Part shown: positions 55,002-63,775 of the stretch, in pieces | Layout: each line of letters opens with the position of its first letter | How positions within the stretch are numbered: the first letter of the stretch is position 1 | NCBI RefSeq assembly: GCF_010731635.1 | Contig: NZ_AP022583.1 | Coordinates: 2,666,001 to 2,730,000 of the forward strand | Length of the DNA: 64,000 nucleotides | Direction of reading: 5' to 3' | Origin: Mycobacterium noviomagense | GTDB lineage: Bacteria; Actinomycetota; Actinomycetes; Mycobacteriales; Mycobacteriaceae | Notes under the pieces: model-generated | Databases searched by the model: none | Told to the model about the DNA's origin: nothing | The model's input: only the letters and a program-made list of their open reading frames with translations | Made by a program: the position numbers and the translations under genes

Positions 55002-57350
55002 ATGGCAACGCAGTTTCAGGGCAAGATCGGGCTGGATATCCGTGACTCCGAGCCGGATTGGGGTCCATACGCCGCACCGACCGCACCGGAAAACGCGCCG
55101 AACATCCTCTACGTGGTGTGGGACGACGTCGGGATAGCGACATGGGATTGCTTCGGCGGGCTGGTGGACATGCCTGCCATGAGCAGAATCGCCGACAACG
55201 GTGTGCGGTTGTCGCAGTTTCACACCACAGCGCTGTGCTCGCCGACTCGGGCGTCGTTGCTGACCGGTCGCAACGCCACCACAGTGGGCATGGCCACCAT
55301 CGAAGAGTTCACCGACGGTTTTCCGAACTGCAACGGCCGCATCCCGGTCGACACCGCGTTGCTCTCCGAAGTGCTGGCCGAGCGCGGCTACAACACCTAC
55401 TGCGTCGGCAAATGGCATCTCACACCGCTTGAGGAGTCGAATCTGGCTTCGACTAAACGGAATTGGCCGCTTTCGCGAGGTTTCGAGCGGTTCTACGGCT
55501 TCATGGGCGGGGAGACCGACCAGTGGTATCCGGATCTGGTCTACGACAACCACCCGGTGGCGCCACCGGCTAGTCCTGAAGACGGCTACCACCTGTCGAA
55601 GGACATCGCCGACAAGACGATCGAGTTCATTCGCGACGCAAAGGTGATCGCACCCGACAAGCCTTGGTTTGCGTATGTCTGCCCCGGCGCAGGCCATGCC
55701 CCTCACCATGTGTTCAAGGAATGGGCGGACAAATACGCCGGCCGCTTCGACATGGGGTACGAAAAGTACCGCGACATCGTGCTGGAGCGACAGAAGGCAA
55801 TGGGCATCGTGCCGCCGGATACCGAACTGTCGCCTGTTAATCCGTATTTGGATGTGAAAGGGCCGCAAGGCGAACCGTGGCCCCTGCAAGACACGGTGCG
55901 GCCCTGGGACTCGCTGGCCGCCGATGAGAAGAGATTGTTTTCCCGGATGGCCGAGGTGTTCGCCGGTTTCTTGAGCTACACCGACGCTCAGATCGGCCGA
56001 GTGCTCGACTATCTCGAGGACTCCGGGCAGTTGAACAACACTTTGATCGTGGTGATCTCCGACAACGGCGCCAGCGGTGAAGGCGGACCGAACGGCTCGG
56101 TGAACGAGACGAAGTTCTTCAACGGGTACATCGACACCGTCGAAGAGAGCCTGAAATATTTCGACCGGCTCGGTGGGCCCGAGACCTACAACCACTATCC
56201 GATCGGGTGGGCGATGGCGTTCAACACGCCGTACAAGTTGTTCAAGCGCTACGCCTCACATGAGGGCGGCATCGCCGATACAGCAATCATCTCTTGGCCC
56301 AACGGGATTGCCGTACGCGGGGAGGTGCGCGACAACTACGTCAACGTCTGCGACATCACCCCGACCGTCTACGATCTTCTCGGCATCACGCCGCCGGAGA
56401 CGGTCAAAGGCATCGCCCAGCGTCCGCTGGATGGCGTCAGTTTCAAAGCTGCCCTGGCAGATCCGAGTGCCGTGGTCAAGGAAACGCAGTTCTACACCAT
56501 GCTGGGCACACGGGGCATTTGGCACAACGGCTGGTTCGCCAACACCGTCCACGCCGCCACACCCGCCGGTTGGTCGCACTTCGACGCTGATCGCTGGGAA
56601 CTCTTCCACATCGAAGCCGATCGCAGCCAATGCCGCGACATTGCCGCCGAGCAGCCCGAGAAGCTCGAGGAGCTGAAGGCGCTGTGGTTTTCCGAAGCCG
56701 CCAAATACAACGGGCTTCCGCTCGCGGATTTCAACCTGCTGGAAACGTTGTCGCGCTGGCGGCCCTACCTGGCCGGCGAACGGTCCACGTACACTTACTA
56801 TCCCAACACCGCCGACGTCGGCATTGGGGCAGGCGTCGAAATCCACGGCCGGTCATTCTCGGTGCTGGCCGAGGTGACGGTGGACACCACCGGTGCCGAA
56901 GGGGTGTTGTTCAAACAGGGCGGTGCCCACGGCGGACACGTCCTGTTCATCCAGGGCGGACGGCTCCACTACGTCTACAACTTCCTCGGTGAACAGGAGC
57001 AGATCGTGTCCTCACCCGGCGCGGTTCCGCTGGGCCGACACTTGTTTGGCGTCCAATACGTCCGGACTGGCACCGTGGAAAACAGCCACACCCCACTGGG
57101 CGAATCCACGCTCTACATCGACGACACCGCGGTCGCGGCGTTGCCGGACATGAAGACTCATCCCGGCACATTTGGCTTAGCCGGGGCCGCGATTAGCGTC
57201 GGACGCAACAGCGGTTCCGGAGTGTCGAGCCGCTACAACGCGCCGTTCGCGTTCACCGGCGGAGCGATTGCTCACGTCACGGTCGACCTCTCTGGCGCTG
57301 CCTACACGGATCTCGGAAACAAACTAGCCCTGGCGTTTTCGCGCGACTGA
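55002..57350 (+). CDS. atsA: arylsulfatase
   Basis: A 782-aa type-I sulfatase that hydrolyses sulfate esters. The maturation motif CSPTR at Cys79 (in TTALCSPTRASLLTGRNAT) is the site turned into formylglycine. YVVWDDVGIATWDCFGG supplies metal-binding aspartates, CVGKWHLTP the conserved Lys and His, and VVISDNGASGEGG further ligands. A C-terminal beta-sandwich of about 170 residues is typical of the mycobacterial AtsA. No signal peptide is seen. GTG 54999 lies directly upstream and could also start it. Its activating enzyme (FGE) is two genes downstream. Orthologue of Rv0711. Confidence 0.95.
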   Translation: MATQFQGKIGLDIRDSEPDWGPYAAPTAPENAPNILYVVWDDVGIATWDCFGGLVDMPAMSRIADNGVRLSQFHTTALCSPTRASLLTGRNATTVGMATIEEFTDGFPNCNGRIPVDTALLSEVLAERGYNTYCVGKWHLTPLEESNLASTKRNWPLSRGFERFYGFMGGETDQWYPDLVYDNHPVAPPASPEDGYHLSKDIADKTIEFIRDAKVIAPDKPWFAYVCPGAGHAPHHVFKEWADKYAGRFDMGYEKYRDIVLERQKAMGIVPPDTELSPVNPYLDVKGPQGEPWPLQDTVRPWDSLAADEKRLFSRMAEVFAGFLSYTDAQIGRVLDYLEDSGQLNNTLIVVISDNGASGEGGPNGSVNETKFFNGYIDTVEESLKYFDRLGGPETYNHYPIGWAMAFNTPYKLFKRYASHEGGIADTAIISWPNGIAVRGEVRDNYVNVCDITPTVYDLLGITPPETVKGIAQRPLDGVSFKAALADPSAVVKETQFYTMLGTRGIWHNGWFANTVHAATPAGWSHFDADRWELFHIEADRSQCRDIAAEQPEKLEELKALWFSEAAKYNGLPLADFNLLETLSRWRPYLAGERSTYTYYPNTADVGIGAGVEIHGRSFSVLAEVTVDTTGAEGVLFKQGGAHGGHVLFIQGGRLHYVYNFLGEQEQIVSSPGAVPLGRHLFGVQYVRTGTVENSHTPLGESTLYIDDTAVAALPDMKTHPGTFGLAGAAISVGRNSGSGVSSRYNAPFAFTGGAIAHVTVDLSGAAYTDLGNKLALAFSRD

Positions 57351-57351
57351 G

Positions 57352-58029
57352 ATGGCGAGGCGCTGGGGTGTCGTGCTCTGCTCGGCCCTTCTGGCGGCCG
57401 CCTTGGCCAGTTGTGTCAAAACCACTGGGGGCACGGCGATTCTGGCGCCGGGGGCGAGTTCCCCGACGAGCGCTGGACAGCCACAGCCAGATCCAATTAC
57501 CGGCGTTCCCGGTGTCGAGACGACGCTGCCCGCTCAGATACCGCCCGATGCACTGGAATGCTTACCGCCGGCCACCGTTGTCGGCAAGCCAACCACCGCC
57601 ACCGTGGCCGACCCGGCCGCGCCCAAAATCACCATCAGCGTGCCGGACGGCTGGACGTCGACCCCCGGCGACGGTGACGTGGCCCTGGCGTTAGCAGGAC
57701 CGGACGGCATGACGGGAAAGGTCACTATCGCGTCGACGATCCTCACGCCTGCCGCGGCCTTCGCCCAATACGACTCGATGATGCGATCGAAGGCCGGTGC
57801 CGAAGTAACCATCACCCCGGCGCCCTTCTGCGGGTACAGCAGCCAGCAGCTGACCGGGACGTACCGGGGATCGTCAGGCGCAATCGCCTTCGCCGACCGC
57901 ATCGCTCATATCTGGACCAACACGAAGGGCTATCTGGTCGCCATCCACCAGGAAGGGCCTACCGGGCTGCTTGGTTTCGACGCGGCCAAAATCGCGCTGA
58001 TGGCCGACTTCGCAGTTGTCATACCCTGA
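57352..58029 (+). CDS. LpqN/LpqT-like lipoprotein
   Basis: A 225-aa secreted lipoprotein. The signal peptide RRWGVVLCSALLAAALASC ends in the lipobox LASC. A Pro/Ser/Thr linker follows, then a domain with ITISVPDGWTSTPGDGD and a C-terminal GYLVAIHQEGPTGLLGFD segment, like the Lpp-LpqN family. It begins 1 bp after the sulfatase stop and ends 3 bp before FGE. It has no counterpart at this place in M. tuberculosis. Function unknown. Confidence 0.75.
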   Translation: MARRWGVVLCSALLAAALASCVKTTGGTAILAPGASSPTSAGQPQPDPITGVPGVETTLPAQIPPDALECLPPATVVGKPTTATVADPAAPKITISVPDGWTSTPGDGDVALALAGPDGMTGKVTIASTILTPAAAFAQYDSMMRSKAGAEVTITPAPFCGYSSQQLTGTYRGSSGAIAFADRIAHIWTNTKGYLVAIHQEGPTGLLGFDAAKIALMADFAVVIP

Positions 58030-58032
58030 ATC

Positions 58033-58908
58033 ATGCTGACCGAGCTGGTTGAGCTGCCCGGCGGAGCGTTTCGCATGGGCTCGACGAGCTCCTACCCCGA
58101 AGAAGCTCCCATCCACACTGCTTCCGTGGCCCCGTTTGCGATGGAACGGCATCCGGTGACCAACGCGCAATTCGCCGAATTCGTCGCTGCCACAGGCTAT
58201 GTGACCGTCGCGGAACAACCGATCGATCCCGCGCAGTATCCCGGTGCGAATCCCGACGACCTTGTCCCGGGCGCGCTGGTATTCCGCCCGACGTCGGGTC
58301 CCGTCGACCTGCGCGACTGGCGGCAGTGGTGGCACTGGGTACCGGGCGCATGCTGGCGCCACCCATTCGGACCCGACAGCGATGTCGGCGCGCGGGCCGA
58401 TCACCCGGTGGTGCAGATCGCCTATCCCGATGCCGCGGCCTACGCGCAGTGGGCAGGGCGGCGGCTACCCACTGAGGCCGAGTGGGAATACGCGGCCCGC
58501 GGCGGGACCTCCACCACCTACGCCTGGGGCGACGAGGAGAAGCCCGGCGGCCAATTGATGGCCAACACCTGGCAGGGCAGATTCCCGTACCGCAACGACG
58601 GCGCCCTGGGCTGGACGGGGACCTCGCCTGTAGGAACTTTCCCGCCGAATCGGTTCGGGTTGCTCGACATGATCGGCAACGTCTGGGAGTGGACCACCAC
58701 CGAATTCGGGGCCCACCATCGGCTCGATCAGCCACCTAAGGCCTGCTGCACACCGAGCGGCCCCGCCGATCCTTCCGTCAATCAGACGCTCAAGGGCGGT
58801 TCTCACCTGTGCGCACCGGAGTACTGCCACCGCTACCGGCCCGCCGCGCGCTCGCCCCAGTCGCAGGACACCGCGACGACGCATATCGGATTCCGCTGCG
58901 TGTCCTGA
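58033..58908 (+). CDS. formylglycine-generating enzyme
   Basis: A 291-aa copper-dependent oxidase that converts the cysteine of C-x-P-x-R in sulfatases to formylglycine; the AtsA two genes upstream is its likely client. MVELPGG-type start (LTELVELPGGAFRMGS), PVTNAQFAEFVAATGY, RLPTEAEWEYAARGG and DMIGNVWEWT are family motifs. The active-site cysteines are Cys260 and Cys265 in LCAPEYCHRYRPAARS. Orthologue of Rv0712. Confidence 0.95.
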   Translation: MLTELVELPGGAFRMGSTSSYPEEAPIHTASVAPFAMERHPVTNAQFAEFVAATGYVTVAEQPIDPAQYPGANPDDLVPGALVFRPTSGPVDLRDWRQWWHWVPGACWRHPFGPDSDVGARADHPVVQIAYPDAAAYAQWAGRRLPTEAEWEYAARGGTSTTYAWGDEEKPGGQLMANTWQGRFPYRNDGALGWTGTSPVGTFPPNRFGLLDMIGNVWEWTTTEFGAHHRLDQPPKACCTPSGPADPSVNQTLKGGSHLCAPEYCHRYRPAARSPQSQDTATTHIGFRCVS

Positions 58909-58915
58909 GCGACGG

Positions 58916-59116
58916 TTACCTGCGGTTATTGTCGTGTCGGCCTGTTGCCTCACGTGAACGTGCGCGCTTGTTGACTTGCCCTTTGGCGGTGGGTCCAGCC
59001 TGGCGGGTGGTGATGGCGAGCAGCCGGGCGACCAGGGCTTGGATCTGGCGCTGGGTGGCGGCGGGATCGAACAGAGAGTAACCCCGGGTCAGCGCCGCAA
59101 TGCGCGCCACGGTCAT
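58916..59116 (-). CDS. short unrecognised ORF (possible remnant)
   Basis: A 66-codon frame (MTVARIAALTRGYSLF...) with a predicted helix QRQIQALVARLLAITTRQAG and a basic tail. It lies in the 250-bp gap between FGE and vapB, next to other remnants. I recognise no family. It may be a fragment of a degraded mobile gene or not coding at all. Confidence 0.2.
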   Translation of the reverse strand: MTVARIAALTRGYSLFDPAATQRQIQALVARLLAITTRQAGPTAKGQVNKRARSREATGRHDNNRR

Positions 59117-59158
59117 GGCCGGTGGTCGATCGCGCGATGAAACGGGGACCGTCGAGGT

Positions 59159-59207
59159 GTGGCACAAATACGATGCACGTGGCACAATTCATGCATGGAT
59201 GCCACAC
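59159..59207 (+). promoter_or_regulatory. candidate vapBC operator
   Basis: GTGGCACAA occurs at 59159-59167 and 59179-59187, exactly 20 bp (two helical turns) apart. GTGTGGCA (59157-59164) is mirrored by TGCCACAC (59200-59207) inside the first codons. Autoregulation by the antitoxin-toxin complex would fit. Confidence 0.4.
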
Positions 59208-59437
59208 TTCGGCTCGGCAAGCAAGGCCGACTCGTCATACCTGCTGAGATACGCGAGGCACTTGGGCTAGCACCGGGTGATCGCGTCCACGTCCGCCTTG
59301 ACGGACTGCGGATCGTCATGGAAAGGCCAGCAGACGCGATCGACGAACTCCGTGCACTTGGCCGGGATAAGGCGCCGAATCGTTCCCTCGTGGAGGAGCT
59401 CCTCGCAGAGCGCCGCGCCGAGGCGCACGACAAATGA
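59195..59437 (+). CDS. VapB-type antitoxin, AbrB/MazE DNA-binding fold
   Basis: An 80-aa antitoxin with a SpoVT-AbrB domain at residues 1-45 (LRLGKQGRLVIPAEIREALG, LAPGDRVHVRLDG) and a C-terminal helix that would bind the toxin (NRSLVEELLAERRAEAHDK). I chose the ATG at 59195 because the domain begins directly after it. The upstream in-frame GTG lies in the repeat. The stop overlaps the toxin ATG (ATGA). Confidence 0.88.
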   Translation: MDATLRLGKQGRLVIPAEIREALGLAPGDRVHVRLDGLRIVMERPADAIDELRALGRDKAPNRSLVEELLAERRAEAHDK

Positions 59438-59814
59438 CCGTTCTCGACGCGTCGGCGCTGCTGGCGTTGGTTCACGAAGAGCCCGGTGCCGACCTGGTCG
59501 CCCAGGCGCTGACCGGATCGATCATTGGCACGCCGAATCTTGCCGAGGTGATCGGCAAACTTGTGGACGTGCACATTGACGCCTCTGCTGTCCGCCAACT
59601 TGTGGTCGCCGCTGGTGTCACCATCGAACCGGTGACCGCCGATGACGCGGAGCTTGCCGGCGCTCTGCGTGCTATCACGGGCGGCCAACAACTCTCTCTC
59701 GGCGACCGATGCTGCCTTGCCCTGGCCATCCGCAGTACGCCGCCGATCGTTATGACCGCCGACCGTTTTTGGGCGGACTTAGACCTGCCGATCGAAGTTA
59801 GCCTCATTCGCTAG
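59434..59814 (+). CDS. VapC-family PIN-domain ribonuclease toxin
   Basis: A 126-aa PIN-domain protein. The acidic metal-binding residues are Asp5 (MTVLDAS), Glu38 (PNLAEVIGK), Asp91 (LSLGDRCCLALA) and Asp110 (MTADRFW), so the nuclease site is complete. VapC toxins cleave specific tRNAs or rRNA when their antitoxin is lost. It is translationally coupled to the AbrB-type antitoxin. In M. tuberculosis no toxin-antitoxin pair lies at this position, so it is likely acquired. The RNA target is unknown. Confidence 0.9.
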   Translation: MTVLDASALLALVHEEPGADLVAQALTGSIIGTPNLAEVIGKLVDVHIDASAVRQLVVAAGVTIEPVTADDAELAGALRAITGGQQLSLGDRCCLALAIRSTPPIVMTADRFWADLDLPIEVSLIR

Positions 59815-59819
59815 CCCTC

Positions 59820-60026
59820 AATCCGCATGGCCCAGTCACCGCAGCCGGGGCGCCACCCGACTACTGCTGCGACCGAACGGCGATGCTGCCCAAACGCCGG
59901 CGCACCCGAGCCCACGACCGAGCCCAGCGCATCGCCACCGAACGCCGCCACAACCACAACGCCCGCATCGCCAACCGAGAAAAACGCCTCAGCTACTTCG
60001 ACCGACCCAACCCGCACCGACGACGA
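59820..60026 (+). pseudogene. remnant of a 13E12/DUF222-type HNH gene 3' end
   Basis: One frame reads RAQRIATERRHNHNARIANR and the next reads DPTRTDDDEPSPF. Together these resemble the C-terminal tail of mycobacterial DUF222 (13E12 repeat family) HNH proteins. The two parts are in different frames and lack the HNH domain, so this would be a decayed fragment. Identification is by resemblance only. Confidence 0.4.
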
Positions 60027-60062
60027 CGAGCCCTCGCCTTTTGGGTGGTGCAGGATAGCCAG

Positions 60063-60599
60063 ATGCGCCTCGAGCTGCCGCAGCTCGCTGCCGAAGATCA
60101 CACCTGCGATGTGTGCGACATGGTCTACCAGCGGATCAGCGTCGACGACGCCGTCACTGCGATCGCCGACCTACCGGCCGCGGTGCGTGAGGCCGTCCTG
60201 GGTATTCCCCCCGAGGCGCGGCGGTGGCGCCCCAGCCCGCAGGTATGGTCGGTCGCCGAATACGTCTGCCATCTGCGCGACGTGTACATGAGCTTCACCA
60301 TCCGGCTGCACCGCGCGCGCAAGGAGGATTGCCCGGCAGTCGAACCGATGTTCAATGACTTACGGGCGCGACGGTTCCGCTACAACGATTGCGACCTCGC
60401 TGCCACGCTGGCCGAGCTCGCAGCAGCCGCATCCGGGTTCTGCGAGGAAGTGGCCCGCATGAAAGATCGCGACTGGGACCGCGTCATCACCCGGTTGCCC
60501 GACGAGCAGCGCACGGCTCGTTGGCTCGTCCGCCAAGCGATGCACGAAGGCATTCACCACCTCGGCGATATCCGCAGGATCGCCAGCTTAAGCGGCTAG
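60063..60599 (+). CDS. DinB-superfamily protein
   Basis: A 178-aa four-helix-bundle protein of the DinB/YfiT metalloenzyme group. The metal-binding histidines are probably in YVCHLRDVY and AMHEGIHHLGDIRR. An N-terminal CDVCDM may form a small extra metal site. Members of this group include bacillithiol/mycothiol transferases, but no specific reaction can be assigned. The ATG at 60063 starts after the upstream remnant; longer frames are rejected. It lies just before the spc operon promoter. Confidence 0.8.
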   Translation: MRLELPQLAAEDHTCDVCDMVYQRISVDDAVTAIADLPAAVREAVLGIPPEARRWRPSPQVWSVAEYVCHLRDVYMSFTIRLHRARKEDCPAVEPMFNDLRARRFRYNDCDLAATLAELAAAASGFCEEVARMKDRDWDRVITRLPDEQRTARWLVRQAMHEGIHHLGDIRRIASLSG

Positions 60600-60607
60600 C
60601 GGAAAAT

Positions 60608-60636
60608 TTGGCGCTGAGCAGGTCGTCACCTAGACT
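60608..60636 (+). promoter_or_regulatory. candidate promoter of the spc operon
   Basis: TTGGCG (60608-60613), 17 bp, TAGACT (60631-60636) gives a leader of about 185 nt before rplN. This gap (60600-60829) holds no gene. A separate promoter is expected since the sulfatase island splits S10 from spc. Confidence 0.5.
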
Positions 60637-60829
60637 CTAGGGGTTGCCGTGGGCAGACCTCGGCCGGCGCAAGGTGACGGCCCCGCGTGCCTTTCGGCGA
60701 CGAAGACCACGCACGCCAGGTCTTTGGTGGGCACTGCCCACCGGGACGGCACGGCCTGCCGTGCACATGTTCAACCCGGTTGCAGCGAGGGATGCAGCGG
60801 AGTGGCCGGGACAGGATTGAGGAGATCTG

Positions 60830-61198
60830 GTGATTCAGCAGGAATCGCGACTGAAGGTGGCCGACAACACCGGCGCCAAGGAGATCTTGTGCATCCGCGT
60901 GCTCGGCGGCTCATCGCGACGCTACGCCGGAATCGGCGACGTCATCGTGGCCACGGTCAAAGACGCGATCCCCGGCGGCAACGTCAAACGCGGCGATGTG
61001 GTCAAGGCCGTGGTGGTGCGCACCGCAAAAGAGCGTCGCCGCCCCGACGGCAGCTACATCAAGTTCGACGAGAACGCGGCAGTGATCATCAAGCCCGACA
61101 ACGACCCGCGCGGCACCCGCATCTTCGGCCCTGTCGGCCGCGAGCTGCGGGAGAAGCGCTTCATGAAGATCATCTCGCTGGCCCCGGAGGTGTTGTAG
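60830..61198 (+). CDS. rplN: 50S ribosomal protein L14
   Basis: A 122-aa protein at the L14-L19 intersubunit bridge and site of RsfS binding. [20 protein letters not shown] and [20 protein letters not shown] identify it. GTG start after GAGGAGAT. First gene of the spc operon. Confidence 0.98.
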   Translation: MIQQESRLKVADNTGAKEILCIRVLGGSSRRYAGIGDVIVATVKDAIPGGNVKRGDVVKAVVVRTAKERRRPDGSYIKFDENAAVIIKPDNDPRGTRIFGPVGRELREKRFMKIISLAPEVL

Positions 61199-61516
61199 AT
61201 GAAGGTGCACAAGGGCGACACCGTCCTGGTCATCTCCGGTAAAGACAAAGGCGCCAAGGGCAAGGTGCTCAAGGCATACCCAGCCAAGAACAAAGTGCTC
61301 GTCGAGGGCGTCAACCGGATCAAGAAGCACACGCCCATCTCGACCAACCAGCGCGGCGCGCGCTCGGGCGGGATCGTCACCCAGGAAGCGCCCATCCACG
61401 TTTCCAACGTGATGGTGGTCGACTCCGACGGCAAGCCCACCCGCATCGGCTACCGGGTCGACGAGGAGACCGGCAAGAAAGTCCGCATCTCCAAGCGCAA
61501 CGGCAAGGACATCTGA
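61199..61516 (+). CDS. rplX: 50S ribosomal protein L24
   Basis: A 105-aa KOW-domain assembly initiator: [20 protein letters not shown] and [19 protein letters not shown] follows the rplN stop directly. Confidence 0.98.
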   Translation: MKVHKGDTVLVISGKDKGAKGKVLKAYPAKNKVLVEGVNRIKKHTPISTNQRGARSGGIVTQEAPIHVSNVMVVDSDGKPTRIGYRVDEETGKKVRISKRNGKDI

Positions 61517-62079
61517 TGACGACCGCAGAAAAGGTTCAGCCGCGGCTCAAAGTCCGCTACCGCGAAGAGATCCGCGACGCGCTGCAAAAGCAATTCGGGT
61601 ACCGCAACGTGATGCAGATCCCGACGGTAGTCAAGGTTGTCGTCAACATGGGTATCGGGGAGGCCGCCCGCGACGCCAAGATGATCAACGGCGCTGTCAC
61701 CGACTTGTCGTTGATCACCGGGCAGCGACCGGAGATCCGGCGGGCCCGCAAATCCATCGCGCAGTTCAAGCTTCGTGAGGGCATGCCGATCGGCGTGCGC
61801 GCCACATTGCGCGGCGATCGCATGTGGGAGTTTCTGGACCGGCTGACTTCCATTGCGCTGCCTCGTATCCGCGACTTCCGCGGCTTGTCGCCTGCGCAGT
61901 TCGACGGCTCCGGGAACTACACGTTCGGGCTGGCCGAGCAGTCGGTGTTCCACGAGATCGACGTGGACACCATCGACCGGACCCGAGGCATGAACATCAG
62001 CGTCGTCACCTCGGCGGCGACCGACGAGGAAGGACGCGCGCTGTTGCGGGCCCTCGGCTTCCCGTTCAAGGAGAACTGA
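61516..62079 (+). CDS. rplE: 50S ribosomal protein L5
   Basis: A 187-aa 5S rRNA-binding protein: [19 protein letters not shown] and [20 protein letters not shown]. One-base overlap with rplX. Confidence 0.98.
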   Translation: MTTAEKVQPRLKVRYREEIRDALQKQFGYRNVMQIPTVVKVVVNMGIGEAARDAKMINGAVTDLSLITGQRPEIRRARKSIAQFKLREGMPIGVRATLRGDRMWEFLDRLTSIALPRIRDFRGLSPAQFDGSGNYTFGLAEQSVFHEIDVDTIDRTRGMNISVVTSAATDEEGRALLRALGFPFKEN

Positions 62080-62083
62080 ACAG

Positions 62084-62269
62084 ATGGCAAAGAAGGCACT
62101 GGTCAACAAGGCTCAGCGCAAACCCAAGTTCAAGGTGCGGGCCTACACCCGCTGCAGTAAATGCGGCCGCCCGCACTCGGTGTACCGCAAGTTCGGGCTG
62201 TGCCGGATCTGCCTGCGCGAGATGGCGCACGCGGGTGAGCTGCCCGGCGTGCAGAAGAGCAGTTGGTGA
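62084..62269 (+). CDS. rpsN: 30S ribosomal protein S14, zinc-binding type
   Basis: A 61-aa S14 of the C+ type with two zinc knuckles: [20 protein letters not shown] gives C-x2-C...C-x2-C. Mycobacteria also carry a cysteine-free S14 elsewhere for zinc starvation. The 105 bp to rpsH hold no gene. Confidence 0.97.
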   Translation: MAKKALVNKAQRKPKFKVRAYTRCSKCGRPHSVYRKFGLCRICLREMAHAGELPGVQKSSW

Positions 62270-62374
62270 AACGCAGCAGGCCCGAATCGGGAACCGCTGC
62301 GGGAAAGGTGACACGGCTGTCATGACCGCGCTATCGACGATGCAGAGCGCAGCGATGAAGAGGAGTAGCGCTCG

Positions 62375-62773
62375 ATGACTATGACGGACCCGATCGCAGA
62401 TTTTTTGACGCGTCTGCGCAACGCCAATGCGGCGTACCACGACGAAGTGACGCTGCCGCACTCGAAGATCAAGGCGAACATCGCCGAGATCCTCAAGACC
62501 GAGGGGTACATCAGCGACTACCGCGTCGAAGATGCTCGGGTCGGCAAAGCGCTAGTCATCCAGCTCAAATACGGGCCGAACCGCGAGCGCAGCCTGGCCG
62601 GCTTACGCCGGGTATCCAAGCCGGGACTGCGGGTCTACGCGAAATCCACCAACCTGCCGCGGGTGCTCGGCGGCCTGGGCGTGGCGATCATTTCGACGTC
62701 CTCGGGCCTGCTCACCGACCGTCAGGCAGCCAGACAGGGCGTGGGCGGCGAAGTCCTCGCATACGTGTGGTGA
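62375..62773 (+). CDS. rpsH: 30S ribosomal protein S8
   Basis: A 132-aa protein that binds 16S rRNA helix 21: [20 protein letters not shown] and [23 protein letters not shown] at 62375 (MTMTDP) is the mycobacterial start; 62381 is a second ATG. Confidence 0.98.
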   Translation: MTMTDPIADFLTRLRNANAAYHDEVTLPHSKIKANIAEILKTEGYISDYRVEDARVGKALVIQLKYGPNRERSLAGLRRVSKPGLRVYAKSTNLPRVLGGLGVAIISTSSGLLTDRQAARQGVGGEVLAYVW

Positions 62774-62788
62774 GGAGGAGCTTGGGCT

Positions 62789-63328
62789 ATGTCGCGTATT
62801 GGTAAGCAGCCGATTCCGATTCCCGCCGGCGTCGACGTCACGATCGACGGCCAGAACGTGTCGGTGAAGGGCCCCAAGGGTGCGTTGTCACTGACCGTCG
62901 CCGAGCCAATCACGGTGTCGCGCAACGACGACGGCGCGATCGTGATCAGCCGTCCCGACGACGAGCGGCGCAGCCGCTCGCTGCATGGGCTCTCGCGCAC
63001 GTTGGTGTCCAACTTGGTCACCGGCGTGACGCAGGGCTACACCACCAAGATGGAGATCTTCGGGGTGGGCTACCGCGTGCAGCTGCGGGGCAACAACCTG
63101 GAGTTCGCCTTGGGCTACAGCCATCCCGTGGTGGTCGAGGCGCCCGAAGGCATCACGTTCGCTGTCGAGTCGCCCACCAAGTTCTCGGTCTCGGGGATCG
63201 ACAAGCAGAAGGTCGGCCAGATCTCGGCGAACATCCGCCGGTTGCGCCGCCCCGACCCGTACAAGGGCAAAGGCGTGCGCTACGAGGGCGAGCAAGTGCG
63301 CCGCAAGGTCGGAAAGACAGGTAAGTAG
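62789..63328 (+). CDS. rplF: 50S ribosomal protein L6
   Basis: A 179-aa protein: [20 protein letters not shown] and [26 protein letters not shown] precedes the start. Confidence 0.98.
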   Translation: MSRIGKQPIPIPAGVDVTIDGQNVSVKGPKGALSLTVAEPITVSRNDDGAIVISRPDDERRSRSLHGLSRTLVSNLVTGVTQGYTTKMEIFGVGYRVQLRGNNLEFALGYSHPVVVEAPEGITFAVESPTKFSVSGIDKQKVGQISANIRRLRRPDPYKGKGVRYEGEQVRRKVGKTGK

Positions 63329-63330
63329 TC

Positions 63331-63738
63331 ATGGCTGCAACACAATCGGGGACCGCGCCGGGAAAACTGGTGGGACAGAGCGTCTCTGCCGCCCGTCGGG
63401 CCAGCCGGCTGCGCCGGCACGCGCGGCTGCGCAAGAAGATTTCAGGCACCCCGGAGCGTCCGCGGCTGGTGGTGCACCGGTCGTCTCGGCACATCCACGT
63501 GCAACTGGTGAACGACCTCAACGGAACCACCCTGGCCGCCGCCTCGTCGATCGAGGCCGACGTCCGCGGCGTCGAGGGCGACAAGAAGGCCCGCAGCGTG
63601 CGGGTCGGCCAGCTGATCGCCGAACGGGCCAAGGCCGCCGGAATCGAGACCGTGGTGTTCGATCGCGGCGGATACAAATACGGTGGTCGCATCGCGGCGC
63701 TGGCCGACGCTGCCCGGGAAAACGGATTGAAGTTCTGA
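63331..63738 (+). CDS. rplR: 50S ribosomal protein L18
   Basis: A 135-aa 5S rRNA-binding protein: [20 protein letters not shown] and [20 protein letters not shown]. The first 20 residues are a mycobacterial extension. Two bases after rplF. Confidence 0.97.
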   Translation: MAATQSGTAPGKLVGQSVSAARRASRLRRHARLRKKISGTPERPRLVVHRSSRHIHVQLVNDLNGTTLAAASSIEADVRGVEGDKKARSVRVGQLIAERAKAAGIETVVFDRGGYKYGGRIAALADAARENGLKF

Positions 63739-63775
63739 TGATTGGCTTTTCGAACGAGACTGGAAGGACTGCAGT

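Noticed and set aside
60649..61242. 197-aa ORF over rplN
   Set aside because: It is out of frame with the certain rplN gene and very rich in Arg and Gly.
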